Shown here piece by piece: positions 25,117 to 33,759 of a DNA stretch of 64,000 bases (position 1 is its first letter; every line of letters starts with the position of its first letter). The position numbers were made by a program, and so were the translations under genes. The notes beneath the pieces were generated by a model. That model saw only the letters and a list, made by a program, of their open reading frames with translations, was not told the origin of the DNA and searched no databases. The stretch is from Zestomonas carbonaria (GTDB lineage Bacteria; Pseudomonadota; Gammaproteobacteria; Pseudomonadales; Pseudomonadaceae). Location of the stretch: NCBI RefSeq assembly GCF_904061905.1, contig NZ_CAJFCI010000028.1, positions 1-64,000 on the forward strand, in the 5' to 3' direction.

Positions 25117-26604
25117 TCAGTAGCGGATCATCACCGACTTGAGTTCCGTGTAGTCGTCGATGAAGGCGCTGCCGAACTCGCGCCCGGTCCCCGAAGCCTT
25201 GATGCCGCCGAACGGCACCGACGGATCGAGGAAGGTGTGCATGTTGACGTACACCGTGCCGGCCTCGATCTGCGGGATCAGGCGCAGCGCCCGGGACAGG
25301 TCGTTGGTCCAGATGCTGGCGGTGAGGCCGAACGGCGAGTCGTTGATGAAGGCGGGCAGTTGTTCCACCTCGTCATAGGGCAGCACGCAGAGGATCGGCC
25401 CGAAGGTTTCCTCGTGCAGCAGGCGGTCCTGGGGACTCCTGGCCAGCACCACGGTCGGCTCCACGAAATAGCCGGGCCGCGCCAGCGCCTTGCCGCCGCA
25501 GACCACCTGGCTTTCGGCGCCGGCCAGTTGCAGGTACTGCACCACCTTGTCGAACTGCGGCTTGTTGGCCAGGGGGCCGAACTGCACGCTCTCGTCCAGC
25601 GGCGAGCCGATGTTCATGCCTTGCAGGGCGGCCGCGAATTTCGCCAGGGTCTCCTCCAGGCGCGAGCGGTGCACGTAGATCCGCTCTGGCGCCGCGCAGA
25701 CCTGGCCCTGGTGCACGTAGCCGGTCTGGATCAGGCCGGCTACGGCGGCGTCGATGTCCGCATCGGGCAGTAGCGCGGCGGCGTTCTTGCCGCCCAGCTC
25801 CAGGGTCACGCGGGTGAGGTTGGCGGCCATGGCGCTCTGGCCGACCTTGAGGCCGGTCGGCACCGAGCCGGTGAACGACACCTTGGCCACGTTCGGGTGT
25901 TCGATCAGCTTCGCGCCGACTTCGCCGGTGCCGTTGAGCACGTTCAGCGCCCCGGCGGGAATGCCCGCCTCGATGGCCAGCTCGGCCAGCCGCAACAGGG
26001 TCAGCGGGGTGAACTCGCTGGGCTTGAGGACCAGCGTGCAGCCGGTGACCAGTGCCGCGGCGATCTTCCACACGCCGATCATCACCGAGAAGTTCCACGG
26101 CACGATGCCGGCCACCACGCCTACCGGTTCGCGCCGGGTGAAGGCGGTGTAGCGCTCGCCCGCCACGGACGGAAACGAGGGACTCATGGTCTCGCCGTTG
26201 ATCTTGGTCGCCCAGCCCGCGTAGTAGCGCAGGAACGCCGCGCTCTGGCCGACCTCGAACATCCGCGACAGGTGGATGGACTTGCCCGAGCAGAGGGTCT
26301 CCAGTTGCGCCAGCTCCTCGCCGTTGGCCTCGATGAGGTCGGCGAGCCGGTTGAGGATCATGCCCCGCTGGTAGGGCGAGGTTTCCGCCCAACTGCCCGT
26401 GAAGGACGTGCGCGCCGACGCGATGGCCGCCGCGATGTCGGCTTCGCCGGCACCGGCGACCTGCGCGATGACCTGGCCGTTGGCCGGGTCGATGATCGGG
26501 AGGCGTGCGCCGTCGGCGCTGGCGCGGTACTGGCCGTCGATGAAGTGGGCGTGGTCGCGCTGAAGGAACTCACGCACCTGGGGCAGTAGCTGGATTTCGC
26601 TCAT
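25117..26604 (-). CDS. feaB: NAD-dependent aldehyde dehydrogenase, phenylacetaldehyde type
   Basis: This 495-residue class 1/2 aldehyde dehydrogenase contains PWNFSVMIGVWKIAAAL, V-F-T-G-S-V-P-T-G, the general base Glu in V-T-L-E-L-G-G-K and the nucleophile Cys303 in G-Q-V-C-A-A-P-E-R. It has all catalytic parts. Beside AauBA and a FeaR-like regulator, it most likely oxidises phenylacetaldehyde or its hydroxy form to the acid, as FeaB/PadA does. The gene stands alone on the minus strand with a 378-base upstream gap. The substrate is inferred from context. Confidence 0.88.
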   Translation of the reverse strand: MSEIQLLPQVREFLQRDHAHFIDGQYRASADGARLPIIDPANGQVIAQVAGAGEADIAAAIASARTSFTGSWAETSPYQRGMILNRLADLIEANGEELAQLETLCSGKSIHLSRMFEVGQSAAFLRYYAGWATKINGETMSPSFPSVAGERYTAFTRREPVGVVAGIVPWNFSVMIGVWKIAAALVTGCTLVLKPSEFTPLTLLRLAELAIEAGIPAGALNVLNGTGEVGAKLIEHPNVAKVSFTGSVPTGLKVGQSAMAANLTRVTLELGGKNAAALLPDADIDAAVAGLIQTGYVHQGQVCAAPERIYVHRSRLEETLAKFAAALQGMNIGSPLDESVQFGPLANKPQFDKVVQYLQLAGAESQVVCGGKALARPGYFVEPTVVLARSPQDRLLHEETFGPILCVLPYDEVEQLPAFINDSPFGLTASIWTNDLSRALRLIPQIEAGTVYVNMHTFLDPSVPFGGIKASGTGREFGSAFIDDYTELKSVMIRY

Positions 26605-26983
26605 GGTGACTCCGAGGCAGATGGAAGCGGGCTCGAAAGACGCGGAAACCGTCGCCTTCCGACTGGCGGATCGGCGATGGCCGAAACGCTGATCACGACA
26701 TGCCCGGGACTGCCCTGGGGAAGCCCTGGCGATGGATCGTCATGGCTCCATTCATAACGGCGCGCGGCGCGAAGGAATTGATCGTGCCGGACAAGTTGTT
26801 GTACGTGGTTGCCAGTTCGTGGATCGGGGGCGTCGCCGATGTTGTCTCCCATTCATGGGAGAGGGGCCGGGGGAGGGCAATGGTGGCACGCCCTTCCCGG
26901 ATTGCATCCGGGCTACCGGGTAGGGTGCGCCGAGTCGTAGGGTGGATGTCGCTTTTCACATCCACCCTACGGGATATGGGCCG
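26605..26983. repeat. Gene-free stretch with a REP composite
   Basis: Three palindrome families lie in a row: TCTCCCATTCATGGGAGAGGGG (26845-26866), CCCGGATTGCATCCGGGCTAC (26896-26916), and TAGGGTGCGCC followed by a GTAGGGTGGATGT/ACATCCACCCTAC hairpin (26921-26970). The first two families also form part of the in-gene composite at 41471-41695. I see no gene here; the promoter of the aldehyde dehydrogenase should be in 26605-26800. Confidence 0.7.
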
Positions 26984-28879
26984 CTACGCGCCGATCATCC
27001 CGTCGTCTTCCCGGGTGATGGCGATCACCGTCGAGCGTGGCCGCATGCCGGGCTGGTGGTCGGGGAAGCTGGAGCCGCCTTCCTCGCCCGGGTGCTGGAT
27101 GCCGACGAACATCGTCCTGTGGTCCGGCGAAAACGCCAGGCCGGTGACCTCGCAGCCGACCGGACCGACCATGAAGCGACGTATCTCGCCCGTGCCAGGA
27201 TCGGCGCACAGCATCTGGTTGTTGCCCATGCCGGCGTAGTCGCCTGCGTTGCTGAACTTGCCATCGGTCAGCACCCAGAGCCGGCCGGCGTCGTCGAAGC
27301 CGAGGCCGTCGGGGCTGTTGAACATGTTGTCGGCGTTGATCTGGTGCGAGCCCGCGTTCGGGGTGCCGGGATGGACCACCGGGTTGCCGGCGATGATGTA
27401 CAGGTCCCATTCGAAGGTGCTGGCGCCGGCATCGTCGCCGGCCTCTCGCCAACGCAGGATCTGGCCGTAGAGGTTGTTCTCGCGCGGGTTGGGGCCGCCG
27501 ACCGGCTGGCCGTCGCCGCCGCGCTTGCTGTTGTTGGTCAGGGTGCAGTAGACCTGTCCGTCCTTCGGACTCACGGCGATCCATTCCGGGCGGTCCATGC
27601 GCGTGGCGCCGACCTGGGTGCCGGCCTGGCGGGCGCGGATCACCACGTCGCCCTGGCTGGCGAAGCCATTCTCGGCGGTCAGGCCGTTCTTGCCGGCGGT
27701 CAGTTCCAGCCACTGGCCACGGCCTTTCGGATGGTCCGGGTCGCCGTTGCCATCGTCGAAACGCGCCACGTAGAGCGTGCCGTGATCGAGGATGTCACGG
27801 TTGGCCTTGAGATCCCGGGTGTCCAGGCGATCCCGGGTCACGAACTTGTAGATGAACTCGCCGCGCTCGTCGTCGCCCATGTAGACGACTACCCGGCCAT
27901 CCTTGGTCGTGGCCAGCGCGGCGTTCTCGTGCTTGAAGCGGCCGAGGGCGGTGCGCTTGATCGGCTTGGAGTCGGGATCGAACGGATCGATCTCCGTCAC
28001 CCAGCCGTGCCGGTTCAGTTCGTTGGGGGTCTTCGACACGTCGAAGCGGGCATCGTGCAAGTGCCAGTAGTTGTCGTTGACACTGGCGTGCTCGACGCTG
28101 AAGCGCTTCTGGTCGGGTGTGAATTCTAAGTTGGCGTCGCTGCTGCCGAAGCAGTCGGAGAAGTTCTCCTCGCAGGTCAGGTAGGTCCCCCACAGTGTCT
28201 GGCCACTGGAGCAGTTCTGGAACGTGCCGAGGACTTCGACACCCTGCGGATCGGCCTCGGTCTTGAGCAGATCGTTCCCGCGCGCCGGACCGCTGACCGC
28301 GATCGGCAGGTTGGCGTGGATGCGACGGTTGTAGGGCGAGCCCTGGACGAAACGCCATTCGCCGCCTTCCCTGCGTACCTCGATCACCGTCACGCCCACG
28401 GCGGCCTGCGCCTTGCGCACGTCTTCCAGCGACTGCGGATGCTCGCCGTGCGCCAGCAGATAGGGATAGTTGAGGTACTCGTTGTTGATCGCCATCAGCG
28501 CGCGGTTCGCGTCGCCGGGCCAGGGGAAGAAGCTCATGCCGTCGGTGTTGTCGCCGAACTGGGTCAGTTGCTCGGCGGCGGAATGACTGCCATCGCCGCG
28601 ATAGGGCACGCTGTCGGCATGCAGCGGCTGTCCCCAACTGATCAGCGGACGGAAGCGATAGCCCGGAGGCAGCGTGACGGTGTCGGCGGTCGAAGCGGGT
28701 ACGTTGGCGAAACCCATCAACGGACTGCCACTGGCGGCGGCAACGCCCTCGGCCAGCGCGCTGCGGCCGAGCAATCCACCGCCGAGAAACAGGGCGGCAC
28801 CCGCCAGCGCGCCGGCTCCGATGAAACGGCGGCGGGAAAGAACCAGGCGTTCGAGATCGGTCAACTGTTCATCGTGCAT
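26984..28879 (-). CDS. phoX: PhoX-type alkaline phosphatase (Tat-exported)
   Basis: The 631-residue protein has a twin-arginine leader (L-S-R-R-R-F-I-G-A-G, followed by an Ala/Gly-rich hydrophobic stretch). Domain motifs of the PhoX/DUF839 family are frequent, including T-C-E-E-N-F-S-D-C-F-G and M-G-D-D-E-R-G-E-F-I-Y-K-F, which supply Ca/Fe ligands in known PhoX enzymes. It hydrolyses phosphomonoesters outside the cytoplasm during phosphate limitation. ATG 28879 follows AAGGACG. A Pho-box candidate at 28928-28945 supports PhoB control. Confidence 0.88.
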   Translation of the reverse strand: MHDEQLTDLERLVLSRRRFIGAGALAGAALFLGGGLLGRSALAEGVAAASGSPLMGFANVPASTADTVTLPPGYRFRPLISWGQPLHADSVPYRGDGSHSAAEQLTQFGDNTDGMSFFPWPGDANRALMAINNEYLNYPYLLAHGEHPQSLEDVRKAQAAVGVTVIEVRREGGEWRFVQGSPYNRRIHANLPIAVSGPARGNDLLKTEADPQGVEVLGTFQNCSSGQTLWGTYLTCEENFSDCFGSSDANLEFTPDQKRFSVEHASVNDNYWHLHDARFDVSKTPNELNRHGWVTEIDPFDPDSKPIKRTALGRFKHENAALATTKDGRVVVYMGDDERGEFIYKFVTRDRLDTRDLKANRDILDHGTLYVARFDDGNGDPDHPKGRGQWLELTAGKNGLTAENGFASQGDVVIRARQAGTQVGATRMDRPEWIAVSPKDGQVYCTLTNNSKRGGDGQPVGGPNPRENNLYGQILRWREAGDDAGASTFEWDLYIIAGNPVVHPGTPNAGSHQINADNMFNSPDGLGFDDAGRLWVLTDGKFSNAGDYAGMGNNQMLCADPGTGEIRRFMVGPVGCEVTGLAFSPDHRTMFVGIQHPGEEGGSSFPDHQPGMRPRSTVIAITREDDGMIGA

Positions 28880-28927
28880 CACGGTCGTCCTTGTGTTTTT
28901 TAAGGACAGGGATGCTATGGCACGAGG

Positions 28928-28945
28928 ATGATGATTCGATGACAG
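28928..28945 (-). promoter_or_regulatory. Candidate Pho box upstream of phoX
   Basis: On the minus strand CTGTCAT-CGAA-TCATCAT has the 7+4+7 layout of a PhoB site; the first half is perfect and the second matches at 4 of 7. A possible -10 (CATAGC) follows about nine bases later, and the phoX start is 49 bases away. Confidence 0.5.
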
Positions 28946-28966
28946 GCGATGTCGGCGGGGCGACAG

Positions 28967-28998
28967 CCAAAACTGAAAGGCCCTGCAATGCAGGGCCT
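28967..28998 (-). terminator. Terminator after tRNA-Gly
   Basis: AGGCCCTGCA and TGCAGGGCCT (28978-28998) form a strong stem read leftwards, followed by TTTCAGTTTT. It sits nine bases after the tRNA 3' end. Confidence 0.7.
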
Positions 28999-29007
28999 CG
29001 GGAATTC

Positions 29008-29081
29008 TGGAGCGGGCGAAGGGAATCGAACCCTCGTCATGAGCTTGGGAAGCTCAGGTAATGCCATTATACGACGCCCGC
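29008..29081 (-). tRNA. tRNA-Gly (anticodon CCC)
   Basis: The 74-nt cloverleaf reads from GCGGGCG to CGCCCGCTCCA, with an acceptor stem of seven pairs, anticodon stem TGAGC/GCTCA with loop TTCCCAA, T-loop GTTCGATTC and encoded CCA. It lies next to phaG. In PAO1, as I recall, Pf phage is inserted in the tRNA-Gly gene beside the same neighbour; here the site appears empty. Confidence 0.95.
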
Positions 29082-29175
29082 CTGACGCGGGTGCCTTTGT
29101 ACCAGAACTGTGCCGGGAATTGAAGCCCGCTCCGAGTAGTCGATGCTCGGGACTGCCGGGCCTGGTTCCGGTCGT

Positions 29176-30054
29176 TCACATCGCCATCGCCGGTTGCAGG
29201 TCGGTGAACGGCAGGCGGTGCTGGCGGCTGGGCGAGGCTTGCAGGAAGCCCAGCAGGGTGTGCTGCATCTGCAGCCAGGCATGCTTGTGCTCCATGTCGA
29301 GGAAGTGCCCCGCGTTCTCGATGGTCGCGAACTGGCAGTCGTTGACGTGGCGCGCGAACAGCCGCGCATCCTCGGGGGTGGTGTACTCGTCGCGATCGCC
29401 GTTGATGAACAGCAGCGGGATCTCGATGTTGGACAGGCATTCCAGTTGGCAATGGCTGTCGAGGTTGACCACCTTGTGGATGTGCGCGTGCATTTGCCGG
29501 TACTCGTGCTCGGCGAGACTGCTGATGTGCCGGTAGTTGTAGCGCTTGAACAACGAGGGCAGGTGCTTGCCGATGGTGTCGTTGACCAGCCGGCCGACGT
29601 TTTCGCGGTCGATCGATTGCAGGTAGCGGACCCCTTTGCCCAGGTAGTCGAGCATCGCCTCGTTGAGCAGCGGCGAGAAGGAGCTGATCACTGCCTTCTC
29701 GATGCGCTCGGGCTGCTGGGCGAGGGCCAGCAGGGACGCGACGCCACCCCAGGAGAACGACATCAGGTAGTTGACCTGGAAGTGCTCGATCAGCCCGAGG
29801 AGGATCTGTGCCTCGTCTTCCTTGGAGATCGGCTGGGCGTGGTGGTTGTACGGCTTCGACTGCCCCGAGTAGGGTTGGTCGTAGAGCACCACGTTGAACT
29901 GCTTCTGCAGGTATTTGACCGTCTGCGCGAATGAGGCGGTGGTTGCCAACGAGCCGTTGACCAGGATGATGGTCTTGCGGGCTGTCGGGCAGGAGTAGAA
30001 CTCAGTGTGTACGTATTGGCTGTGTACATGAACGACAGCGGTTTCTGGCCTCAT
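29176..30054 (-). CDS. phaG: PhaG, (R)-3-hydroxyacyl-ACP:CoA transacylase/thioesterase
   Basis: The 292-residue alpha/beta-hydrolase is very close to Pseudomonas PhaG as I remember it (N-terminus MRPE, then TIILVNGSLATTASFAQTV, FNVVLYDQPYSGQSKP, FINGDRDEYTT, AGHFLDME). It links fatty-acid synthesis to polyhydroxyalkanoate precursors. The nucleophile Ser lies in S-F-S-W-G-G. RhlA, a paralogue that makes rhamnolipid precursors, is the alternative, but the first 30 residues and overall length fit PhaG. AGGAGG eight bases before ATG 30054 fixes the start. Confidence 0.88.
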   Translation of the reverse strand: MRPETAVVHVHSQYVHTEFYSCPTARKTIILVNGSLATTASFAQTVKYLQKQFNVVLYDQPYSGQSKPYNHHAQPISKEDEAQILLGLIEHFQVNYLMSFSWGGVASLLALAQQPERIEKAVISSFSPLLNEAMLDYLGKGVRYLQSIDRENVGRLVNDTIGKHLPSLFKRYNYRHISSLAEHEYRQMHAHIHKVVNLDSHCQLECLSNIEIPLLFINGDRDEYTTPEDARLFARHVNDCQFATIENAGHFLDMEHKHAWLQMQHTLLGFLQASPSRQHRLPFTDLQPAMAM

Positions 30055-30659
30055 GTCGTCTTCCTCCTGGCGCAGTTTGGGCATGGCGGACGGGATCTCC
30101 GTTCACCGGGCTTCATCGGGGCAGTCAGCTAAGCGCCTGAACGTGACAGCAGGATGTCAGGCTGGAGGAGTTCTTATTGGGATGTGGCCCCAGGGTCAGG
30201 ATCCGCAAAGGACCTTGCCGGCCGACGCCGTTCGGGCGTGTCGGGAAAGGCTTTGCGCAGGCAGGAATCCAGTTTGCGCCGAAGCGCGGGTAACCGAGGA
30301 AACGCTTAGATGGTCGTTGTGACTCTTGGGTCACACTCTGACCTTATGGCCTGATTTAAACAGGCCATCCTTGGGTTCGCAAGAAGCTTCAAGGGTTTTT
30401 TAAGGATCAATAAGGAATAAGCCCAGCGCTTTTCCATGTGCCGATTACACTGATTCTGAAGCCGGCAATGCGCCAGCCAGGTTGGTTTCGACTCTCCCCC
30501 GGACATGGATTTCAAGATGAGCGCGGATTCCTTCGCAACGGCTGTTCGCTGGACTCGTGGCTGGCCGGTAGTTGGGTTGCCGGGAGGGGGAGGGCGTGCC
30601 CGCGCTCCGCACCTGGCGGATGAATCGTCCGGTGCCGGCCCGGACGGAGGGTGTCGGCC
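30055..30659. other. Long gap between divergent phaG and the HD-GYP gene
   Basis: No gene is seen in 605 bases. The stretch 30320-30425 is AT-rich and holds an inverted repeat TGGCCTG (30347-30353) / CAGGCCA (30361-30367) and a short GTGAC/GTCAC repeat near 30320-30335. Promoters for both neighbours must be here. GGAGGG at 30644 is the ribosome site of the HD-GYP gene. Confidence 0.6.
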
Positions 30660-33527
30660 ATGAACAGCGCCGGTCGCGGTATTTCCCTGCAGGTGCTGAT
30701 CGCCCTGGCGATCATGCTCAGTACCCTGGTGCTCGGCGGCGCGCTGGCGTGGCAGGGCTATCACGGCATCCAGCAGACCCTGGTCGCCGCCGCCGGCGAC
30801 ACCGCCCAGCAACTCGGCAAGACCATCAACGAGCGTGCGCGACGGTTGATCGACCCGGCGCAGAGTTCCATCCGCCTGCTGGCCTACGACTCGATCTCCG
30901 AGGCCGACGATCTGCCGCAGCGTCTCGAACGCCTGCCGCTGCTGGTGGAGAGCCTGGACGCCAACAGGATGCTCAGCGCGGTCTACATCGGCTACCCGAA
31001 CGGCGAGTTCCTGCTCGTGCGCCGGCTGCGCGATGTCGAGATCCGGGAGCGTCTCGAGGCGCCGGAGAACAGCGAGTTCCTGGTGCAGAGCATGAGCCTC
31101 GGCGAGGACGGGGCGATGCTCGGCGAGTGGCGTTTCTACGATAGCGCCCTGACCCTGCTGAAGACCGAGGCGAGGCCCGACTACCGTTTCGATCCGCGCA
31201 CCCGGCCGTGGTTCAGCGAGGGCATGGAGCGCGAGGACACCGTGCTGACCCGGCCCTACGTGTTCTTCACCACCCGCGAGATCGGCCTGACCCTGGCGCA
31301 GCGCACGGTCGACGGTGGGGCGGTGATCGGCATGGATGCCTCGGTGGACGACCTCGGCGGCGAGGTGCAGGACCTGCGCATGACCCCCGGGACCGAGATG
31401 GCGGTGGTCGACAGCGAAGGCAGCGTGGTGGCCTACCCGGACCTGCAGCGGGTGATCGTTGCCGAGGGTGAGCAGTTGCGCCTGTCGCGGATCACCGAGC
31501 TGGGCGTGGAGAGCCTGGTGCGGATGTTCGCCGAGCCGCCGGCGGGCAACTCGCCGCAGCGTTACCTGGTGGACGGCCAGGAGTGGTACGGGATGCAGAC
31601 GCCGCTGTCGAGCTTCGCCCAGCAGGACGTGCGGGTGCTGATCGCCGTGCCGGCGGCCGAGCTGCTGGCCGGCGCGCGCCAGGCCCTGTTCGACCAGACG
31701 GTCTGGGCGTCGGTGCTGATTGCCCTGTTGCTGCTGATCGGCTGGGCGCTCGGCCAGCGCATCGGGCAGCCGCTGCGCGCCCTGGCCGATCAGGTGCGCG
31801 CCCTGGCCGGCTTCGACTTCAGCCGCGAGGTCGGGGTCAGCTCGAAGGTCACCGAGGTGGGCGAGCTCAGCCATGTGCTGCGCCGCATGTCGCGCACCAT
31901 CCACAACTTCCAGGCGATCACCCTGACGCTCAGCCGCGAGACCCGCCTGGAGAGCATGCTCGGCGGCGTGCTCAACCGACTGGTCGAAGCCACCGGGGTG
32001 GATGGCGGGGCGGTCTACCTGCATGACGACGAGGCGGATGCCCTGCGGCTGTCCACCCATTGCGGCGAGAAGGCGTATCCCGAGGTGCTGCACCTGGTGG
32101 CGCGCAGCCACGAGGACCTGGCCGCGGCGGTGGCCCAGGCGCTGGAGAGCCAGGCGCACTACCTGGCGGTGGCGCTCAACGACCGCAGCCACGAACTGCT
32201 CGGCATCCTGGTCCTGCAACTGGCGCCCGAGCACCGGCAGGAGGGCGAGGTGCAGCAGCCGTTCCGGACGTTCGTCGAGGAACTGTCCGGCGCCGCCGCC
32301 GTGGCCATCGAGACGCGCCAGTTGATCGAGGCCCAGCAACGCCTGCTGGATGCGATCATCAAGCTGCTGGCCGACGCCATCGACGCCAAGAGCCCCTACA
32401 CCGGCGGCCACTGCGAGCGGGTTCCGCAACTCGCCGAGATGCTGCTGGACAAGGCGGTCTCCGCCGAAACCGGGCCCTACGCCGACTTCAGCATGGACGA
32501 GGCCGAGCTCTACGAATTCCGCATCGCCGCCTGGCTGCACGATTGCGGCAAGATCACCAGCCCGGAATACGTGGTGGACAAGGCCACCAAGCTGGAGACC
32601 CTGTACAACCGCATCCACGAGATCCGTACCCGCTTCGAGGTGCTCTGGCGCGACGCCGAGATCGATTACTGGCAGGGCATCGCCAGCGGTGGCGACCAGG
32701 AGTCGCTGCAAATGGCCCTGGAGCGGCGCCGCGCCGAGTTGCAGGAGGAGTTCGCCTTCGTCGCCAACGCCAATATCGGCGGCGAGTTCATGAAGGACGA
32801 GGACGTCGATCGGCTGCGGGAGATCGGCAAGCGGCGCTGGTGGCGGCACTTCGACAACCGCATCGGCCTGTCCCACGACGAGGCCGAGCGGCTGGCGGCG
32901 GTGCCGCTGGCGCAACTGCCGGTGGAGGAGTCGCTGCTCGCCGACCGCCCCGAACACCTGGTGCCCTGGGGCGACCGCAAGCCGCCGGTGGACAAGGACG
33001 ATCCGCGCAACGTCTGGGGTTTCGACATGCGCCTGCCGGCCCAGGCCTACAACTACGGCGAGCTGTACAACCTGGGCATCCGTCGCGGCACGCTGAACGA
33101 GGAAGAGCGTTTCAAGATCAACGAGCACATCGTGCAGACCATCATCATGCTCAACACCCTGCCGTTGCCGCGCCAGTTCAAGCGCGTGCCGACCATCGCC
33201 GGCAACCACCACGAGAAGATGGACGGCACCGGCTACCCACGGCGCCTGCGCAAGGAGGACATGGGCATCGCCGAGCGGGTCATGGCGATCGCCGACATCT
33301 TCGAAGCGCTGACCGCCGCCGACCGCCCCTACAAGGCGCCGAAAACGCTTTCCGAATCGGTGCGCATCCTCGGCTTCATGGCCCGCGACCAGCACATCGA
33401 CGCGGACTTGTTCAGGCTGTTCCTGACTTCCGGGGTGTACCGCGAGTACGGCGAGAAATTCCTGCGCCGCGAGCAGCTCGACGAGGTGGACATCCGGCCT
33501 TATCTGGAGATGCTTGGTGGTTCGTGA
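30660..33527 (+). CDS. Membrane HD-GYP c-di-GMP phosphodiesterase sensor
   Basis: The 955-residue protein has two membrane segments (about 8-28 and 345-365) around a periplasmic dCache-like sensor, then HAMP, a GAF domain (about 430-555) and an HD-GYP domain. The catalytic pair is His627-Asp628 (W-L-H-D-C-G-K-I) and the GYP part is HHEKMDGTGYPRRL from His850. The 223 residues between them are far more than the usual roughly 60, showing a large internal insertion. It should hydrolyse c-di-GMP if the fold tolerates the insert. ATG 30660 follows GGAGGG. Confidence 0.9.
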   Translation: MNSAGRGISLQVLIALAIMLSTLVLGGALAWQGYHGIQQTLVAAAGDTAQQLGKTINERARRLIDPAQSSIRLLAYDSISEADDLPQRLERLPLLVESLDANRMLSAVYIGYPNGEFLLVRRLRDVEIRERLEAPENSEFLVQSMSLGEDGAMLGEWRFYDSALTLLKTEARPDYRFDPRTRPWFSEGMEREDTVLTRPYVFFTTREIGLTLAQRTVDGGAVIGMDASVDDLGGEVQDLRMTPGTEMAVVDSEGSVVAYPDLQRVIVAEGEQLRLSRITELGVESLVRMFAEPPAGNSPQRYLVDGQEWYGMQTPLSSFAQQDVRVLIAVPAAELLAGARQALFDQTVWASVLIALLLLIGWALGQRIGQPLRALADQVRALAGFDFSREVGVSSKVTEVGELSHVLRRMSRTIHNFQAITLTLSRETRLESMLGGVLNRLVEATGVDGGAVYLHDDEADALRLSTHCGEKAYPEVLHLVARSHEDLAAAVAQALESQAHYLAVALNDRSHELLGILVLQLAPEHRQEGEVQQPFRTFVEELSGAAAVAIETRQLIEAQQRLLDAIIKLLADAIDAKSPYTGGHCERVPQLAEMLLDKAVSAETGPYADFSMDEAELYEFRIAAWLHDCGKITSPEYVVDKATKLETLYNRIHEIRTRFEVLWRDAEIDYWQGIASGGDQESLQMALERRRAELQEEFAFVANANIGGEFMKDEDVDRLREIGKRRWWRHFDNRIGLSHDEAERLAAVPLAQLPVEESLLADRPEHLVPWGDRKPPVDKDDPRNVWGFDMRLPAQAYNYGELYNLGIRRGTLNEEERFKINEHIVQTIIMLNTLPLPRQFKRVPTIAGNHHEKMDGTGYPRRLRKEDMGIAERVMAIADIFEALTAADRPYKAPKTLSESVRILGFMARDQHIDADLFRLFLTSGVYREYGEKFLRREQLDEVDIRPYLEMLGGS

Positions 33528-33653
33528 TGGGGCTGAGGTGGGCGTAGACGTAGGGTGGGCTTCAGCCCACCGGGTTGATGGGTTTCTCTTGATAGGCTTT
33601 GAGAGGGTGGGACAGTTGCTGACTGTTTGGTGAGTGCGATTGGGATACTCCGC

Positions 33654-33698
33654 CCCTCACCCCAGCCCTCTCCCGGAGGGAGAGGGCTGGGGTGAGGG
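33654..33698. repeat. Palindrome with 21-base arms between convergent genes
   Basis: CCCTCACCCCAGCCCTCTCCC (33654-33674) pairs perfectly with 33678-33698 across a GGA loop. It is a near-copy of the element at 18127-18173, also between convergent genes. The gap 33528-33759 also contains a TAGGGTGGGCTTCAGCCCACC palindrome near 33551. Confidence 0.7.
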
Positions 33699-33759
33699 AG
33701 CGTGCGTTCAGGCTACTACGAGGTTCAGGCGTACCCCGGATTCAATCCAGGAAAAACCA

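Noticed and set aside
29176..30054. RhlA (rhamnolipid precursor synthase) identity
   Set aside because: No rhlB or rhlI/R is nearby, and the N-terminal sequence and length fit PhaG.
30306..33395. Long minus-strand ORF (1029 codons)
   Set aside because: It is antisense to the HD-GYP gene; the low-complexity His/Gln/Leu-rich translation is typical of shadow frames.
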